Shown one piece after another: positions 24,406 to 36,767 of a stretch of 64,000 nucleotides of DNA. Positions within the stretch are counted from its first letter, which is position 1. Every line of letters begins with the position of its first letter. Made by a program: the position numbers and the translations under genes. Below the pieces are notes generated by a model. The model had not been told where the DNA came from, made no database searches, and worked only from the letters and a program-made list of their open reading frames with translations. This DNA is from Leptobrachium leishanense (Eukaryota; Chordata; Amphibia; Anura; Megophryidae): assembly GCA_009667805.1 (NCBI GenBank), contig CM019069.1, forward strand, positions 91,113,204-91,177,203. Reading direction: 5' to 3'.

Positions 24406-25300
24406 TAATTGGAAAGTCCACATCCACCTTTGAAACTTTCAGGTCCGGGCCCATGCAAGTCCAATTAAGGCTTGCAAGAATAATTTAATCGATAAAGGTC
24501 AATTAATTAATAAGCTAATGTTTTAAAAATTTCCAAACCAAGAATAAGTAACTCATTGCAACCTTAGAGTTGAAAGCATGCGACAAATTGACATATACCT
24601 GCACAATATTGATCTTCCTTCTGTGCTGTCTTCAGATGATAGTCATGTGTATATGACCGATATGTCAAATGTAAAATAAAAAGGCAGATGCAGTGTAGAA
24701 TGTCTACTATGTGTACTGAAATTTAGAGCTCCATTCCCCAGTGGAACCCAATGCTGAAAGTAGGAGAAATTAAGGAGTATTTGAGAACTCATTAGTTCTA
24801 TCAAAAAGGTTTCAGGCTGTATACTGTCCACAAGAAACTGAAGTTTTTCAGAAGGACAGGTGGAAATCGGAAATACATCAAAGAAAAACTGAGATTTGGA
24901 TAAGAAATCAAGACGATATGGGTGGAGATAAAGCACGTTAGCAAATGCAGAAGGGGAAGAAGAGCAAGAAAAGTTGTTAAGAAAAGAGAGGGAAGAGAAA
25001 CATGGTTCGGATTTTCGATCTGAGTAATATAATACTAAAGAATACTGTATGCCGCCATGCAGGGATTGAATAAATGTGACACAAATACACATGTATCAAT
25101 ATAGGCCTTCATATAGGCCTTCAAAAATGTTAAATAAAGTTGTGCTGAAGAACACACTTCCACAAAAATCCAATGTAAACTTCATTAAATGTGAACAGTG
25201 AAAGATATTGTGAAAATAGAGATGATCCCCCTACCAGAAAGTAGGAAGAGTTTAAATGAATTGTTGGCTGAGGGGAGAAGAGAGGATAGTTTAACAGAAA
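24406..25300. other. No confident feature; may include upstream Penelope-like sequence
   Basis: The 149-codon minus-strand frame here is Phe/Ser-rich and matches nothing I know. The plus strand may hold decayed upstream parts of the element at 25313, but stops are frequent. Confidence 0.35.
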
Positions 25301-25312
25301 ACATTTGTATAT

Positions 25313-25872
25313 GTAAATTTAGATTATCCCAAAATACCAGCATTCAACATTTTACCAAAGATTTATAAAAATGTTACCTAACAGGTAGATCAATTATATC
25401 TGTAATAGACTCTGTTACTAGTCATCTTTCAGAGTATACTGAAATTCATTTACCAAACATATAAACGAGCTCCTCCTATTTATAAGATACCTGATTATGC
25501 TGCATGTTTTGAAAAGAATTAAATGGCAAAAAGACTGCAAACTTGTAAACTGCAATGTTCATGGACTTTATAATAACGGTCTCTATAACAAGAGCGCAAT
25601 GACAGTATAATTTTGCCTTACAGAGGTAAAAACATTTCTGTCAGAACAGATATACATTTGATCTAAGCCATTGCGTTCATTTGGATAATAATAATTTTAT
25701 GTTCCAGCATCAGCACTTTATACCAAGAAATGGAATAGCTATGGGGACAAAGATTGCACCCAACTATGTGAACCTCTGTATGTTTTACTGGGAATACCAA
25801 TTTGTTTTTGGGTCACATAGCTGGGATCATAAGATCTTCAACTGCAGACGATTTGTAGACAAAAAAATATAT
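25313..25872 (+). pseudogene. Penelope-like element reverse transcriptase, decayed
   Basis: Pieces in shifting frames align in order with the RT of Penelope-like elements, which copy RNA into DNA and usually carry a GIY-YIG endonuclease. At about 25330 PKIPAFNILPKIYKN corresponds to the fingers. Further on, a decayed segment leads into an open frame from 25681 with NNFMFQHQHF, then GIAMGTKIAPNYVNL, the family's characteristic G(T)AMG box, and YWEYQFVF. A weak RFVDKKIY follows where the catalytic YxDD box should be. Several stops and frameshifts are present and no GIY-YIG domain was found downstream. Confidence 0.72.
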
Positions 25873-26408
25873 CTGAAAAAGAGAGAAGAGGGTTCTTTAC
25901 TGTTCAGGAAATTTCAGCAATTACAGCTGCCTGAATCTTATCCCTGTGCTGTAGTGAGTGATCCCAGAGCACTCCCTCACTACTGTTCTCTGACTGTTGT
26001 AACACTGCTGAATTTTTGCTGGGTTTTTTATTGTGGTGAAGTTGGGGCTGCTTGATTTAGCTTTTTTACAGTAACTCGAAGTTACAGGAGTGAGGGCTCA
26101 CTGGAAATTTAATTTCTCCACTGAGGGCACACTAATCTTGCTTAAAAAATTTATGCAAAATTGGTATTATATGCATTTGTTGTATTACAATGGAAAATTA
26201 AGTTTACCCATTTTTAGTAGTGAATGGGTTAAGAGGTGACAATAATTTTAAGATATTTGTTAGGGAAGAAATTAGGAAGCATTTTGATTTAGGCTCTTTA
26301 ATTCAGTAAAGTCTCAATAAAGACTTTTAGCTAGGTCTATTTTTTGTGATATTATAAAGGTAAGAGGTTTATTCAACTGACTGGTTTTATTTAATTTCAA
26401 GTATATAT
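25873..26408. other. No recognisable feature
   Basis: AT-rich spacer between the Penelope-like fragment and the hAT-type element. Confidence 0.5.
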
Positions 26409-27021
26409 ATCGATGCGCATGGCTGAAAATTTTGTTTAGTTTAGTTTTTAAATAATTTTGTTTTCGGAGTTTCGGAACTAATTTAGTTTCGTACTTCGTT
26501 TCGTACATCCTTTCGTTTCGTATTGATTTGAAATTTCAAATCGATTTGAAATTTCGAATCGATTTCAAATTCAATACTTGATATCCATTTGATAGTTCAT
26601 TTCAAATTCGATAGTTGATATCCATTTGATAGTTCATTTCAAATTCTATAGTTGATATCCATTTGATAGTTCATTTCAAATTCGATAGTTGATATCCATT
26701 TGATAGTTCATTTCAAATTCGATAGTTGATATCCATTTTATAGTTCATTTCAAACTCGATAGTTGATAATATCCATTTGATAGTTCATTTCAAATTCGAT
26801 AGTTGATATCCATTTGATAGTTCATTTCAAATTCAATAGTTGATATCAATTTTTCAAATTTTTCCTTTATGATGATGGCACAGTGTAAAACGAAATAAAT
26901 TTGTTATATACCATTTCGTATTCGTCTCGTATCGATTTTTTTTTCGGAAGTACTTCCGAAATACGAATTATCAAATTTCGTCCCAAATTCCGAATTTTTC
27001 CGAAGCTAATGCACATCTCTA
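26409..27021. mobile_element. Non-autonomous hAT-type element with a 37-bp minisatellite
   Basis: The right end reads GCACATCTCTA, the complement of the TAGAGATGTGC terminus common in vertebrate hAT elements; the left end ATCGATGCGCATGGC is a diverged partner. Near-matching 8-bp flanks (AGTATATA or GTATATAT on the left, GTATATAG on the right) suggest the hAT target duplication. Subterminal sequence is rich in TTTCG and CGAAA. No transposase. Confidence 0.65.
26540..26855. repeat. 37-bp tandem repeat, about 8 units
   Basis: Unit core GATATCCATTTGATAG followed by TTCATTTCAAATTCGATAGT. The period is 37 bp with a few substitutions and one 3-base expansion near 26767. It lies wholly within the hAT-type element. 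Confidence 0.95.
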
Positions 27022-27097
27022 GTATATAGTATCATTATGTGTTAGGTTTATTTGAAGTATGATATTATTAAAATGTATACATTTTTATGAAAACAAT

Positions 27098-27762
27098 TTA
27101 ACCCTTTCGCTGCTGAGCCATTTCACCCCTGTGTGCTGAGCTAATTTTTACCTGTTTTGCTCATCATGTTTAAACGCGATTTGAAGTCACATTTTTTATA
27201 CGACCCAGACAAATTATATATCGTTATTTCTGGCTCTGCAGATTCATAATATAGCATTATTATATGTATACGTCGTGTCCTGCCTGAATGTTATAACAAA
27301 AAGTGCAATAAAATTAGAATTTTCAATCATCTACATCGTGTAAAGTGTTTTTTTTCACATCTTATCATCTGAGTCTTTGCGTTTATATTTTCTACGGGGT
27401 GTGCTTGTTAAAAAAATTAGAAATGGGGACTTGTTAAATTTTTCTGGGGGGAAGTAACGTGATTTTTAGCAACCCCCTCATAGAAAAAATCATTAGTGCA
27501 GCATCATTGTTCACATTATAATTGAAATGGGAACAATATTGCTGCATTAATAAAACCAAATTTAATTTAAATTTTTTTATTTATATTTTTTATTTTTTTT
27601 CTTTACATTTAACATGGTCATGTTTGGTATCATTGGAAAGGCCATGCTCTGGATTCCGACCGATTGAGGCTGCAATGGCAGGACGCGTTCAGCACGTCCT
27701 TCGCAGCCAAGCCCTCGCGTGGTTGGACGCGCCCATCGCGTCCGCTGCAGCGGAAGGATTAA
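27098..27762. mobile_element. TTAA-target (piggyBac-type) MITE
   Basis: Flanked by TTAA at 27098-27101 and 27759-27762. The inverted ends are TTAACCCTTTCGCTGC and TTAATCCTTCCGCTGC. TTAA targets with CCC-starting inverted repeats are typical of piggyBac-type elements. Interior landmarks shared with 38286-38478 and 55953-56776 are CATCATGTTTAAACGCG and CATGGTCATGTTTGGTATC. Two small hairpins (GGACGCG/CGCGTCC) lie near the right end. No transposase frame. Confidence 0.8.
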
Positions 27763-28794
27763 ATATGAAAATTAAGCTGCTTGGTTTAAATAGAATTATA
27801 ATTAATAGTTGGATCAATTATAAGAAAGGCAGCAGCACTTTATATCCTTAGTATTTTAAGAGTTTTGTACATCATAAAATCAATGAGCGATTTATTCAAA
27901 TTTGTTATCATAATTTATCTGATGTTTTGTTTAGAGTATGTAATGAGTATGCTACTGTTATGAAGTGGAGAGTGCAAATCCAACATAATTTGATGTATAA
28001 TGTGTTTTGTATTTTTTGCGGAATAAATTTGAACATTTACTTGAATGGATCGTTGACATGGCTAGACCCGCTCATTTGCAAAATGGACAGGCCTGGTAAA
28101 TGCTTGCATTATTTGTGAATAACATATTCACTTTAGTAGTTATATAATTGGTAGTTATAATTTTTGTTCTTTCTCCCTCAAAATGCTGTGAAATCACACC
28201 GTCCTGCTTAATTCTGTTGAAAGAAAACCATTTCATATAAAGTTATGTATTTTCTTTTACATAATATCTATTAAATATGTAGATATATTTAAACAGTAAC
28301 CATATAAATGAACATGTTCAAACTCCTACATTTAAGTTTATCGTAGTCTATAAAACCATAATTGTTTTAATTCTTTCAGTTAATGGAATGAGACCTTGGA
28401 CTAATGAAAAAGAAAGTATAGAGAACACAGACAGTGACACATTGCGTAGGACGCACAGTGACATTAGTTCTGTGGTATAAGCAGGTAATTGGAGTGAAGA
28501 GTTTGAAGGAGAGCAAAAGGTTTTGGTTATAAATATAGAAGTCAAGCTAGAAGAACGAGAGGACACAGGTCTTGGTAGAGAACAAGCAGAGGTTATCCTT
28601 AATTCTGAAAATACAGAAGTTACTTGGTGATCGCTGCACTTTTGTTTCTAAATATAATCAAAAAAACATTCAGTCATATCCACTTCTCAGAGTGCAATTC
28701 AACATCTCGAACCCCGCTGCCATTTTTAAGGCTTCAGTGACAATGCTATATAAATAGGCTACAAAGAGAATTGTCAGTAGCGCTTTAAAACTGT
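27763..28794. other. No recognisable feature
   Basis: AT-rich DNA without a convincing frame. Confidence 0.5.
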
Positions 28795-29705
28795 CAGGGT
28801 TATTCAAAGAGCTCCGAATTGCTGGAGAAAGGTAACCGAATGCTGAAATTCTGCGTACGGTTACTTTTCCTGGCCATACGGCTGTCCAGAGAGCAGGCAA
28901 TTTGCCAAATCCTGGTGAATTGCCTGCATACGGTGCCTGTTCGGTGCCTGGTCGAGGGCAGTGAATTCCCGTAGAGAAGCACAGCTTCAGCTATTCAGAG
29001 AGCAAAACCCAGCAGTGAAAAGTTGCCGACTTGCCCTGCCATTCGGTGGTTTAATCGGCAGGTTTATTCAGGTGATTCCCATAGGCTTCAATGTTAAAAA
29101 TATTCCCGTTTTAATTCAATATCTAATAAACCGTTGATTATAATATTCTGCAGTAAAGAGTCTCTTTATTTTTAGATTTTTTTAGGACCTTTTAGGCATT
29201 TTTGGGGATTTTTTTACAAACATTTTTTCAGTTTTTTTTAAAATCATTTTTTCTTTTTTCTGTAACAGTCCTTTTTATTATCATTCATTGGACCTCATAT
29301 GTAAATTTCAGACATTTTCGCTCAGTAGTTTGTTTGCAAACAGCATTTCACTTTTCAAACATTCAACCGTACTGTTTTTTTTTTCTTCACCTCCTTTGTC
29401 TGCGGTGTCGGCTTTTTCCGGCGGCTGCTCTGCACTGTGATCGACTCCTGCTCGGGTTTCTCCTGCATCTTCGGCGGGTTAATCCAGATGTTTTTGCGGG
29501 TTTCGGTGTGCGTTCGCCCTCGTTTTGCATTGAGTTTTCGGCGGATTTGCGGCGACTTTTCCCTGCATTACGGCGGCCCTGTGGTGCTTGCTTGCTGAAT
29601 ACACCGCAGGGTTTCCGAAATGGGATCGCCAAATCGCACCGAATTGAAGGGAACTAAAAGTCACCGAATGTGCGGTGACTTTTCGATTCTCTTTGAATAA
29701 CCCTG
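28795..29705. mobile_element. 0.9-kb non-autonomous DNA element, GGGTTATTCAAAGAG ends, copy B
   Basis: 911 bp with the same ends as copy A (CAGGGTTATTCAAAGAG and its complement). TGT flanks it at 28792-28794 and 29706-29708, a possible 3-bp target duplication. It matches copy A closely throughout; the 151-codon frame is not preserved in copy A. Confidence 0.88.
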
Positions 29706-31249
29706 TGTGTATCTTCTTAGTCAAAGACATTAACTCACCGAATTTCAAAAATTCTTCACTCATGCATAGAGAACAAATGATGAAATGGTAAATAATTGTG
29801 AATGACACCTGTAAGAAGACAATATTCGAATGGGATATTTGTGGAATTTTCAATAATAAATTATAAGTATTTTTAGGCTGCTGGGTGATGCTTTACAATG
29901 AAAATAGCCAGTGATTGAGCCAACTGTTGAAACCCTGATTTCTTATGACAAGATAGAAAAAAAAGGATCTGGACGCTAAGTGGACCGTGCTGTATTAAAG
30001 CAACTGTCATTTATGATAAACAATACAGATAACATTATAAACCCTAAAAATGATAGAGAAAAAAATTCAAATCATTTGTAATGTGTAAAATCCAGTTCTT
30101 TCAGTATATGGTGTTCTGTAACAGAATATAAAACTGATTTGTTCTATTTCAGACTCTAATAATACTCTTTTGATGTATATTCCCTGTGAACAGACAAAAC
30201 CCAAATTATTATATTTCTGACAATAGAAATTGTCTCTGCATTAGAACATGGTCAATTCCTAGAATTTATCACTGTAGATAAACTGTATAATGCATTTTCT
30301 TAGGTAGTGTATCACCCAGGGATATCCAAATTTGACAGTAATATGTTCTGACTTGTGGACTTAGATTCATATATCACTCTTTATTAATCTTTTTTAGAGG
30401 TAAACAATATATTTATTCCCAAGTTACCTCAAAACTTGTATTTAGCACCAGATGCTCTAAATGTTCTTTAACATATTACATACATCCAGTGTTTGGAGAT
30501 GTGGATACCAGGAACACACGGTTAGGTCAGTGGTTGAAGAGGCATGCAGTGATGGAAATTAAAGGGGTGGATCCCCCCCCGTTCATCTCCCCACTCCAGT
30601 CTCCTCTCCCATTTTGTTGGTTTAGCTGTGGGAAACAAACAGAAGATTTCACTGCCCACACAGCTGTCACTCAGCCAATGGAATTGGGAATATCTCACCT
30701 CCTGGGAACCAATAATGTCAGCACGTTCTGTGTTATGACATCATCCTGTCTCCCACACACTTGCAGCAGCTAACCTTCAAGGACATCGCGGACCTTGGAG
30801 ACGTCTGTGCAAACACAGAATACTGTTTATACTATTTATACTTTATAAATAAAAAATAAAAAAATATGGAATTTGCGTAGTAAATGACAGGTCCATAAGT
30901 TTACACAGTTTGCATAAAAAATTCCAAGGACTTCTGCATTTTGAAAGCCCTGAGCCGAAGAGGAGAAGCAGCCTAGCGCTAATGGACAAAAGTGTGAATA
31001 AAACAAGAGATGTGAAGCAGGGATCAACTGCATTTGCAGAGACAGGGGTGGGGTTATCGGCCTCCCTTTCCTATCCTGACTGCATTTCCCTAGTAGATAT
31101 TAGAATACTAGAGCCAAACCTAATAGATCAGTGGTTGGTTACTGTTTCATTTGTAAGATTCCTAATGGCCGTTGAAACTGCTGATTTGCTGGTATGGCAG
31201 ACTTGTCTATCTTTTCACATAATTTAAATAAAAAGAATCTTAACACTAA
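29706..31249. other. No recognisable gene
   Basis: A GC-richer patch at about 30480-30800 has a short open frame but no domain. The remainder is AT-rich. Confidence 0.45.
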
Positions 31250-32145
31250 ATGGGTTATTCAAAGAGAGCTGAATTTGCTACCGGATTTCGTGGCCATTCT
31301 GCTATTCAGAAAGCTGTCAATTTGCCACATATTGGTGAATTGTCAGAGAAATATGGTGCAATTTGGCGACAATGAAATTCCCCATAGAGAAGCAATGGTT
31401 ACTCTATTCAGAGAACACTGAACAGCCCCGAAAAGTTGGCGAAATGGCCAGATTTTCAGTGGTTTCGTTCAACAGGTTTAAACAGGCGAATCCCATAGGT
31501 TTCAATGTAAAATAAATTCCACGTTTTTATTACATTTGTATTCAAACGTTTATTCTTTTTATTCGTAGCAAAAAGTATCTTTATTATTTTATTTTTTAGA
31601 ATTATTTAGGCATTTTTCTGCAAATTTTTTTATTCCAATTCTCTTATGGCATTTTTTTTATTCTGCAACAGACCTTTTTATTGTTATTCATAGAACCTTA
31701 TATATTATTTCCATGCTTTTTAATGCATTATTTCTGTTTAAAACGCCTTTTAAAAATTGAGGTTTTTTTTTCCTTTTACCCCTGCTGGTTGGCTTTTTTC
31801 GGCAGCGTTTGGCAGTCTGTTCATCAGGTGGCTGGCATTTATCGGCAGCTGATTGGAGGTGCTCAGGAGTCTATTCGGCAGATCGTCGACTGCGTTCAGC
31901 GGTTTGTGGCTGCGTTCAGCGGTTTACTGGATGCATTAGGTGTTTTTCGGTGGTGTACGACGTTTAATTGGATGCATTCGGCAAGTTTATCGACTATGTT
32001 TGGCAGATCCATTCAGCACACTTCAGCCGATCCTGTGGTGAATTCTGAATTCACCACAGGGTTAGCAAATTCAGTTGGTCAAAGTGCAACGAGTGAAAGA
32101 TCATCGAAATTTTGGTGATATTTTGGTGCTCTTTGAATAACCCCT
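31250..32145. mobile_element. 0.9-kb non-autonomous DNA element, GGGTTATTCAAAGAG ends, copy C
   Basis: Ends are ATGGGTTATTCAAAGAG and CTCTTTGAATAACCCCT, with TAA on both sides (31247-31249 and 32146-32148). The overall layout matches copies A and B (T-rich middle, TTCGGCAG-type right half) but the sequence is clearly more diverged, so it is an older insertion or a separate subfamily. Confidence 0.82.
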
Positions 32146-32148
32146 TAA

Positions 32149-33560
32149 ATTGACTTGATTAGTACTGAATAATCTGTTGAGGAAAGAAATCAGATCAAGA
32201 TGCTAATTAATTCAGAATTAAACTTAAAAAAAAGCCAATGTGCATTTTTATTTACTGGGACTCAACAAACCTCAGATGCGAGTTCACCAATGGTGCCACC
32301 AGGGCTGGACTGGGGCAAAAAAACAGCCCTGGACTTCATCCAGACCAGCCCACTTTAATTATGCAAACACACACAAAAATAGTATATAAACCAACTGGAT
32401 CACTCAACCAATCGCTCTACAGATACCGGAATTGCTGTAGAGTGATTGGGTAAAGCAACGCAGTGGCACTGAGGTTGATCGCATACAACACCTTAAGGTG
32501 AGGCAGATGCGCAGCAGGTCTCACCGTCACGGTGGCCCCAATATGAGAATACGTCTGTTTTACAGACGGTGAGGAAGTTCTCACCTAACCTATTAAAGGC
32601 AGTGTGAGTTGGCGGTGAACCAGCATTCACACAGGCCCGCTGAGCCATCGGCCCACCAGGAATCTCCCTGTAGTCCCTATGGCCAGTACATGCCTTGGTG
32701 CCACAGATATGGAAAATGGTGCCCAGAATGTGCAAGTCCCTGATCTCCTCACTTATATGTAGTAAACTATAATGGACCAAGACATTTCTAAAATTTCCAG
32801 TTGAATTTCCTGCTTTCCTGCTGCCTATCAGATTTTTAAACATTTGTTAAACACTTCCGAAGCCATGCTACATATGATAATGTATCGCTTGTTGTTGTTA
32901 TCATACTACAGTTAAAGTCACATTTTTTCACTTTAAATATATTTTAATTAAATAAAGGTGATGTCATATAGAAAAGTTTGGAATAACTATTTTTCTCTGT
33001 TCTGCATACTGTTACCATATTAACAATTTGCTGCAGGTTTACCCACTGTCTTTCCTTGTTTGATGGTATTTTATCTTCACTATAATGGCATGTGATTTTG
33101 TTTAGCTGCCATTTCACTTTGGTAAGGAACCACGTATTTAAATAATAGATAATTTTTTTCTGTTTTTCTTATACCTAAAATGTACTAACAATAATGTATA
33201 TAAGACCCTCAGAGTGGAGCAGTTTATAATCAAGAGTCGGTAGTGACAAAGATTTATAAAGTATGGTGACACTAGGCATGGTGCCTTACAGGCACAATAA
33301 AGGAAATCCAGGATACAAGAAAAAATTATGACTAAAATGTGACATCAAGTCATACAGTTCAGATAAAGGGTGTACTGGTAATGTCAGGTAATTATCAGGA
33401 TTCCACAGAATAGGTTTAGTAATTAACAGCCATGGTATCAACAGGGCTACAGGCAGCTCTTGGAAGTGGAGTGTTCAAAAGATAATAGTATTATTGCTAG
33501 TAATATAGCTGAGAACCCAGGAGATTCCTCATAAATGTAGCAGTTTCGAATGTAACAATG
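32149..33560. other. No recognisable gene; short repeat-like piece
   Basis: At about 32300-32360 AGGGCTGGACTGGGGC and a following GC-rich string resemble the end of a common vertebrate DNA-transposon repeat, without a second end. The rest is unassigned. Confidence 0.4.
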
Positions 33561-33818
33561 TTAACCCCTTAATAGAGCGAGAATTTGTAGCCTTGCAACA
33601 CCTTAAACAAAACAGCAACTATGCCATTTTTACCTATGATTTTCCCCTTATCAAGTGCACCTCTACATATTACATAACTACATACCATTCTATAAAGTTT
33701 GTAAAAAGGAAAAAAGGTGACAAACCCTGGCGCCTAGTTTGTAAATATACATATTTTAAGTATGCTGCTAAAATTCGGAGTGGGCGGCCGAACTCCGTGT
33801 AGGTCGTTAACGACTTAA
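33561..33818. mobile_element. Possible TTAA-type MITE
   Basis: TTAACCCCTTAATAG at the left and CGTTAACGACTTAA at the right give TTAA flanks 258 bp apart. The inverted ends match only partly and the interior matches no other copy here, so the call is tentative. Confidence 0.35.
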
Positions 33819-34694
33819 ACTATGTTACTGTGAAAAGTAGGGAAAATATACTTATGTTGAGTAAAGCGTGCTTATCCTTTCTCCGAGCCTCGCATCAATG
33901 GACAATATAGGGAGAGAAGAAAAAGCAATTAAGAGCAATTCGGTTTATATATTGTGACTTTTATATATACATAGATAAATCATCACTCACGTGGCCCAGA
34001 ACCTATATAAAATATTGGCTCTGTATAAGTGCGATGTGCCAATTAAAGGGATGGCACCGTCCTCCACACGCAGGAAGCTGGGACAACCGTTCTTGGTTGT
34101 CTGCTTTGCTATCCACCAGGAAGGTTCTTCTGCCTGAGATCCTGTAGTTTTCCTGGAGGATCCTCTGGCTCTTCTCCCCTCTCTGATGTATTGTGTGGGA
34201 GATAAAAATCAAGCAGGGAAAAAAAACTTTTTTTTTTTATATGAATATATCGCTTTAAAAAGCATACAAATAGCCTGGGGGAAATAAAAAGTCCTGAAAC
34301 GTGTTTCGCCAATGGGTCTTGGCTTCCTCAGTAAGCTAAATGTCCTTTCCCATCGATGGCTTCGCTCATGGATTGTGGAATTTGTTACAATTGATTTGAA
34401 AAGAAACATGAGTTTCTTTCTGTCCAAACTGTACAAAATATAATTTACAGGTTATTCATACATACAGAAAAAATGGCGTTGCGCCTGTACTCACCAGAGT
34501 GGCTGCAACAACCAGGAGTAACAACCCAGTTCATGTATAAAACATAACAAGAGAAAGAAAAGATAGCATCTGTGCTCGTTTTTGGAATTATATAGAAACA
34601 AGATCTTTTTTTTCTCTTGTTATAATTTACAGGTTGATGTCTTAAAGTAATATGTAATGTTTATTGCATACGTTAGTCAGGGCGTATTGGCTAC
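33819..34694. other. Unassigned, with a repeat-like core
   Basis: At 34290-34335 the reverse strand has CTGAGGAAGC, then CCATTGGCGAAACACGT, a motif built like the one at 2490-2532. No termini resolved. Confidence 0.35.
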
Positions 34695-34908
34695 TAGACA
34701 TGTGCACAGCACAAAATTTCGTTTTGAACTAATGGATTAGTACTAAAATGCAATTTATTTAGTTGCTAAAGAAATTCGTTTTCAGTTCTTTAGTATGAAA
34801 ACTAATTTCATTCTTCCGAAAACCAGTGGATACAATTACTATTGTAGTGGCTCCTCAGATCGCTGTGATCGCTGCTTGTTACAGTATCTCTCACTCTCAG
34901 CACAATGT

Positions 34909-35038
34909 GGGCCATATTACATAGTTGGTGCTAACTTAACCAGAGCTGTTGTGAACTTCCCAGAGCCATTATAGCCTATGGAGGTTTTCAGTTTACAACA
35001 GCTCTGGTTAAGTTAGCACCAACATTGTAATACTGCCC
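34909..35038. mobile_element. Short hairpin MITE related to the multi-hairpin family
   Basis: About 130 bp, starting GGGCCATATTACAT and ending with ATTGTAATACTGCCC. The inner arms GGTGCTAACTTAACC and complement form a long stem. The terminal GGGCCANATTACA matches the ends of the copy at 49617. Confidence 0.7.
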
Positions 35039-35120
35039 CGTGTCAGTAACAGTAACAAAGTACAAAGTACAAAGCTGTTACAGTAACTGACTGCTGCTCA
35101 TCACAGCGCTCAGAGTTTCA

Positions 35121-35700
35121 GTTACATAGTTACATAGTTACATAGTTATATAGGCTGAAAAAAGACATGCGTCCATCGGGTTCAGCCTCTCCCACATAAC
35201 CTACTGCTGTTGATCCAAAAGAAGGCAAAAAACCCAGTCTGAATGCTTGCCAATATGCAACATACTGGGAAAAAATTCCTTCTTGACCCCAGAATGGCAG
35301 TCAGATTTCTCCTTGGATCAAGAAGCTTTTACCCACATATTAAATATTATAACCCTTAATATTCTGTGTCTGCAGGAAGTCATCCAGTCGTTTTTTAAAA
35401 GTCTGTACAGACTCTGACCCAACCACCTCAACAGGCAGAGAATTCCACAGCTTTATTGTTCTCACCGTAAAATAACCCTTCCTATGCTTTAAGCTAAATT
35501 TTCTTTCTTCCAGTCTAAATGGATGACCCCTTGTCCTATGTATAGTCCTGTTAATGAATAGGTTATCAGACAATGGTTGATAATGGCCCCGTATATATTT
35601 ATATAAGGTTATCAGATCCCCTCTAAGGCGCCTTTTCTCTAAACTAAACAGGTTTAAGCTTGTTAGTCTTTCCTCATAACTTAACCCTTCCATCCCCCTT
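35121..35700 (-). mobile_element. CR1/L2-type LINE 3' fragment
   Basis: The 3' end is at 35121, where four CATAGTTA octamers (complement TAACTATG) form the tail expected of CR1-like LINEs. The fragment extends right to about 35700 and is heavily 5'-truncated. A second piece of the same family lies at 49058-49545. Confidence 0.85.
35340..35693 (-). pseudogene. C-terminal segment of LINE ORF2
   Basis: 117 codons are open: [22 protein letters not shown], then RTRGHPFRLEERKF and TIKLWNSLPVEVV near the end. This is the region after the RT thumb in CR1/L2 ORF2 and is homologous to the C-terminus of the LINE at 13771-15387 (LEKRRDRGDM, WNSLPVEVVEAK). RT and endonuclease are absent. Confidence 0.85.
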
Positions 35701-35825
35701 AAAACAGTAAAACAGTAAATAATATTTTTATATATAAGAGGTTAGAACAATATTATTTCCTTGTTTTACTGAAACTCTGAGCACTGTTACAGTCAGTTAC
35801 TGTAACAGCTGAGCCTGATACATTC

Positions 35826-36003
35826 ACGGTTATTCAGAGAGCGTGAAAAGCAGGAGAATGACTGGAGAATGAAAAATTCTAGGTCAAAATAGCCGATTTG
35901 GAAAGTGAGATGAAAGGGAGAATTTTTCTGGTTTGGCTATTTTGACCTAGAATTTTTCATTCTCCAGTCATTCTCCTGCTTTTCACGCTCTCTGAATAAC
36001 CCT
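35826..36003. mobile_element. Palindromic MITE, GGTTATTCAGAGAG ends, copy 2
   Basis: 178 bp, near-perfect inverted repeat from CGGTTATTCAGAGAGCG to CGCTCTCTGAATAACCCTG, same family as 2924-3102. Arms are better preserved than in that copy. Confidence 0.85.
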
Positions 36004-36083
36004 GATTGTACTGAGAGATAATTTAACAAGCAGCCGATCTCAGCGCTCACAGCCACTGGATTTAAAGGGCTAAAAAAAAAGGC

Positions 36084-36372
36084 TCCTCTCTGTATAATGT
36101 TTAGAACATCCTCCTGCATTAATTAATACCCTCTCTGTATAATGTATACAACATCCACCTGCATTAATTAATACCCCTCTCTGTATAATATATAGAACAT
36201 CCTCCTGAATTAATTAATGTCCCTCTCTGTATAGAACATCCTCCTCAATTTATACCTTTCTCTGTATAATGTATATAACATCCTCCTGCATTAATACCCC
36301 TCTCTGTATAATGTATAGAACATCCTCCTGCATTAATTAATGCCCCTCTCTGTATAGAACATCCTACTGCAT
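36084..36372. repeat. Tandem repeat, ~46-bp units
   Basis: About six units with core CTCTCTGTATAATG, AGAACATCCTCCTGCATT and AATTAATAC. Measured spacings are 45 and 46 bp, with later units shortened. It lies inside the hAT-type element. Confidence 0.9.
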
Positions 36373-36767
36373 TGGCATGTGGAGGGTGCAGAACTTCGGA
36401 TGTTGCGATGTTGCGCTCTTCATTGCTGGTCTCCTTCACTCATCAATGTAATATCACAAAAAGGACTGAAACTAAAATGTAGTGCATTTTGTTTTAGTTT
36501 CTTTCGTTTTTTGTACTGTGCAGTTTCGTTTCTCTTGAGTCATACGAAAACTAAATTATCCCAAAATTCGGACTAAATCGTTTTAGTACTAAAACGAATG
36601 CACATGTCTATTGGCTACAAAACAAAGTTGTTTCATTCATATGCTTCCATGAATATATTTGTGTTGTAAATAGAAATAGACAAAAATATAAATTTTGTTT
36701 TTTGGCATCTGGAATAAAAAAAACTATTTGAGTACTTCTTTGTGAACTACATTAGTGGTTCTTCTTT

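Larger units (their letters stand above)
34695..36610. mobile_element. hAT-type element, composite, perfect 8-bp target duplication
   Basis: 1916 bp flanked by the direct repeat TTGGCTAC (34687-34694 and 36611-36618). Ends are TAGACATGTGCA and its complement TGCACATGTCTA. Subterminal sequence on both sides is rich in ACTAAAACG/CGTTTTAGT. The interior is filled by other repeats: a small multi-hairpin relative, a CR1/L2-type LINE fragment, a palindromic MITE and a tandem repeat. No transposase survives. Confidence 0.93.

Noticed and set aside
24643..25092. 149-codon minus-strand frame
   Set aside because: Phe/Ser-rich composition from AT-rich DNA; no family recognised, and the neighbouring Penelope-like remnant runs on the other strand.
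29202..29657. 151-codon frame inside 0.9-kb element copy B
   Set aside because: Not preserved in copy A despite high DNA similarity, and without any motif.
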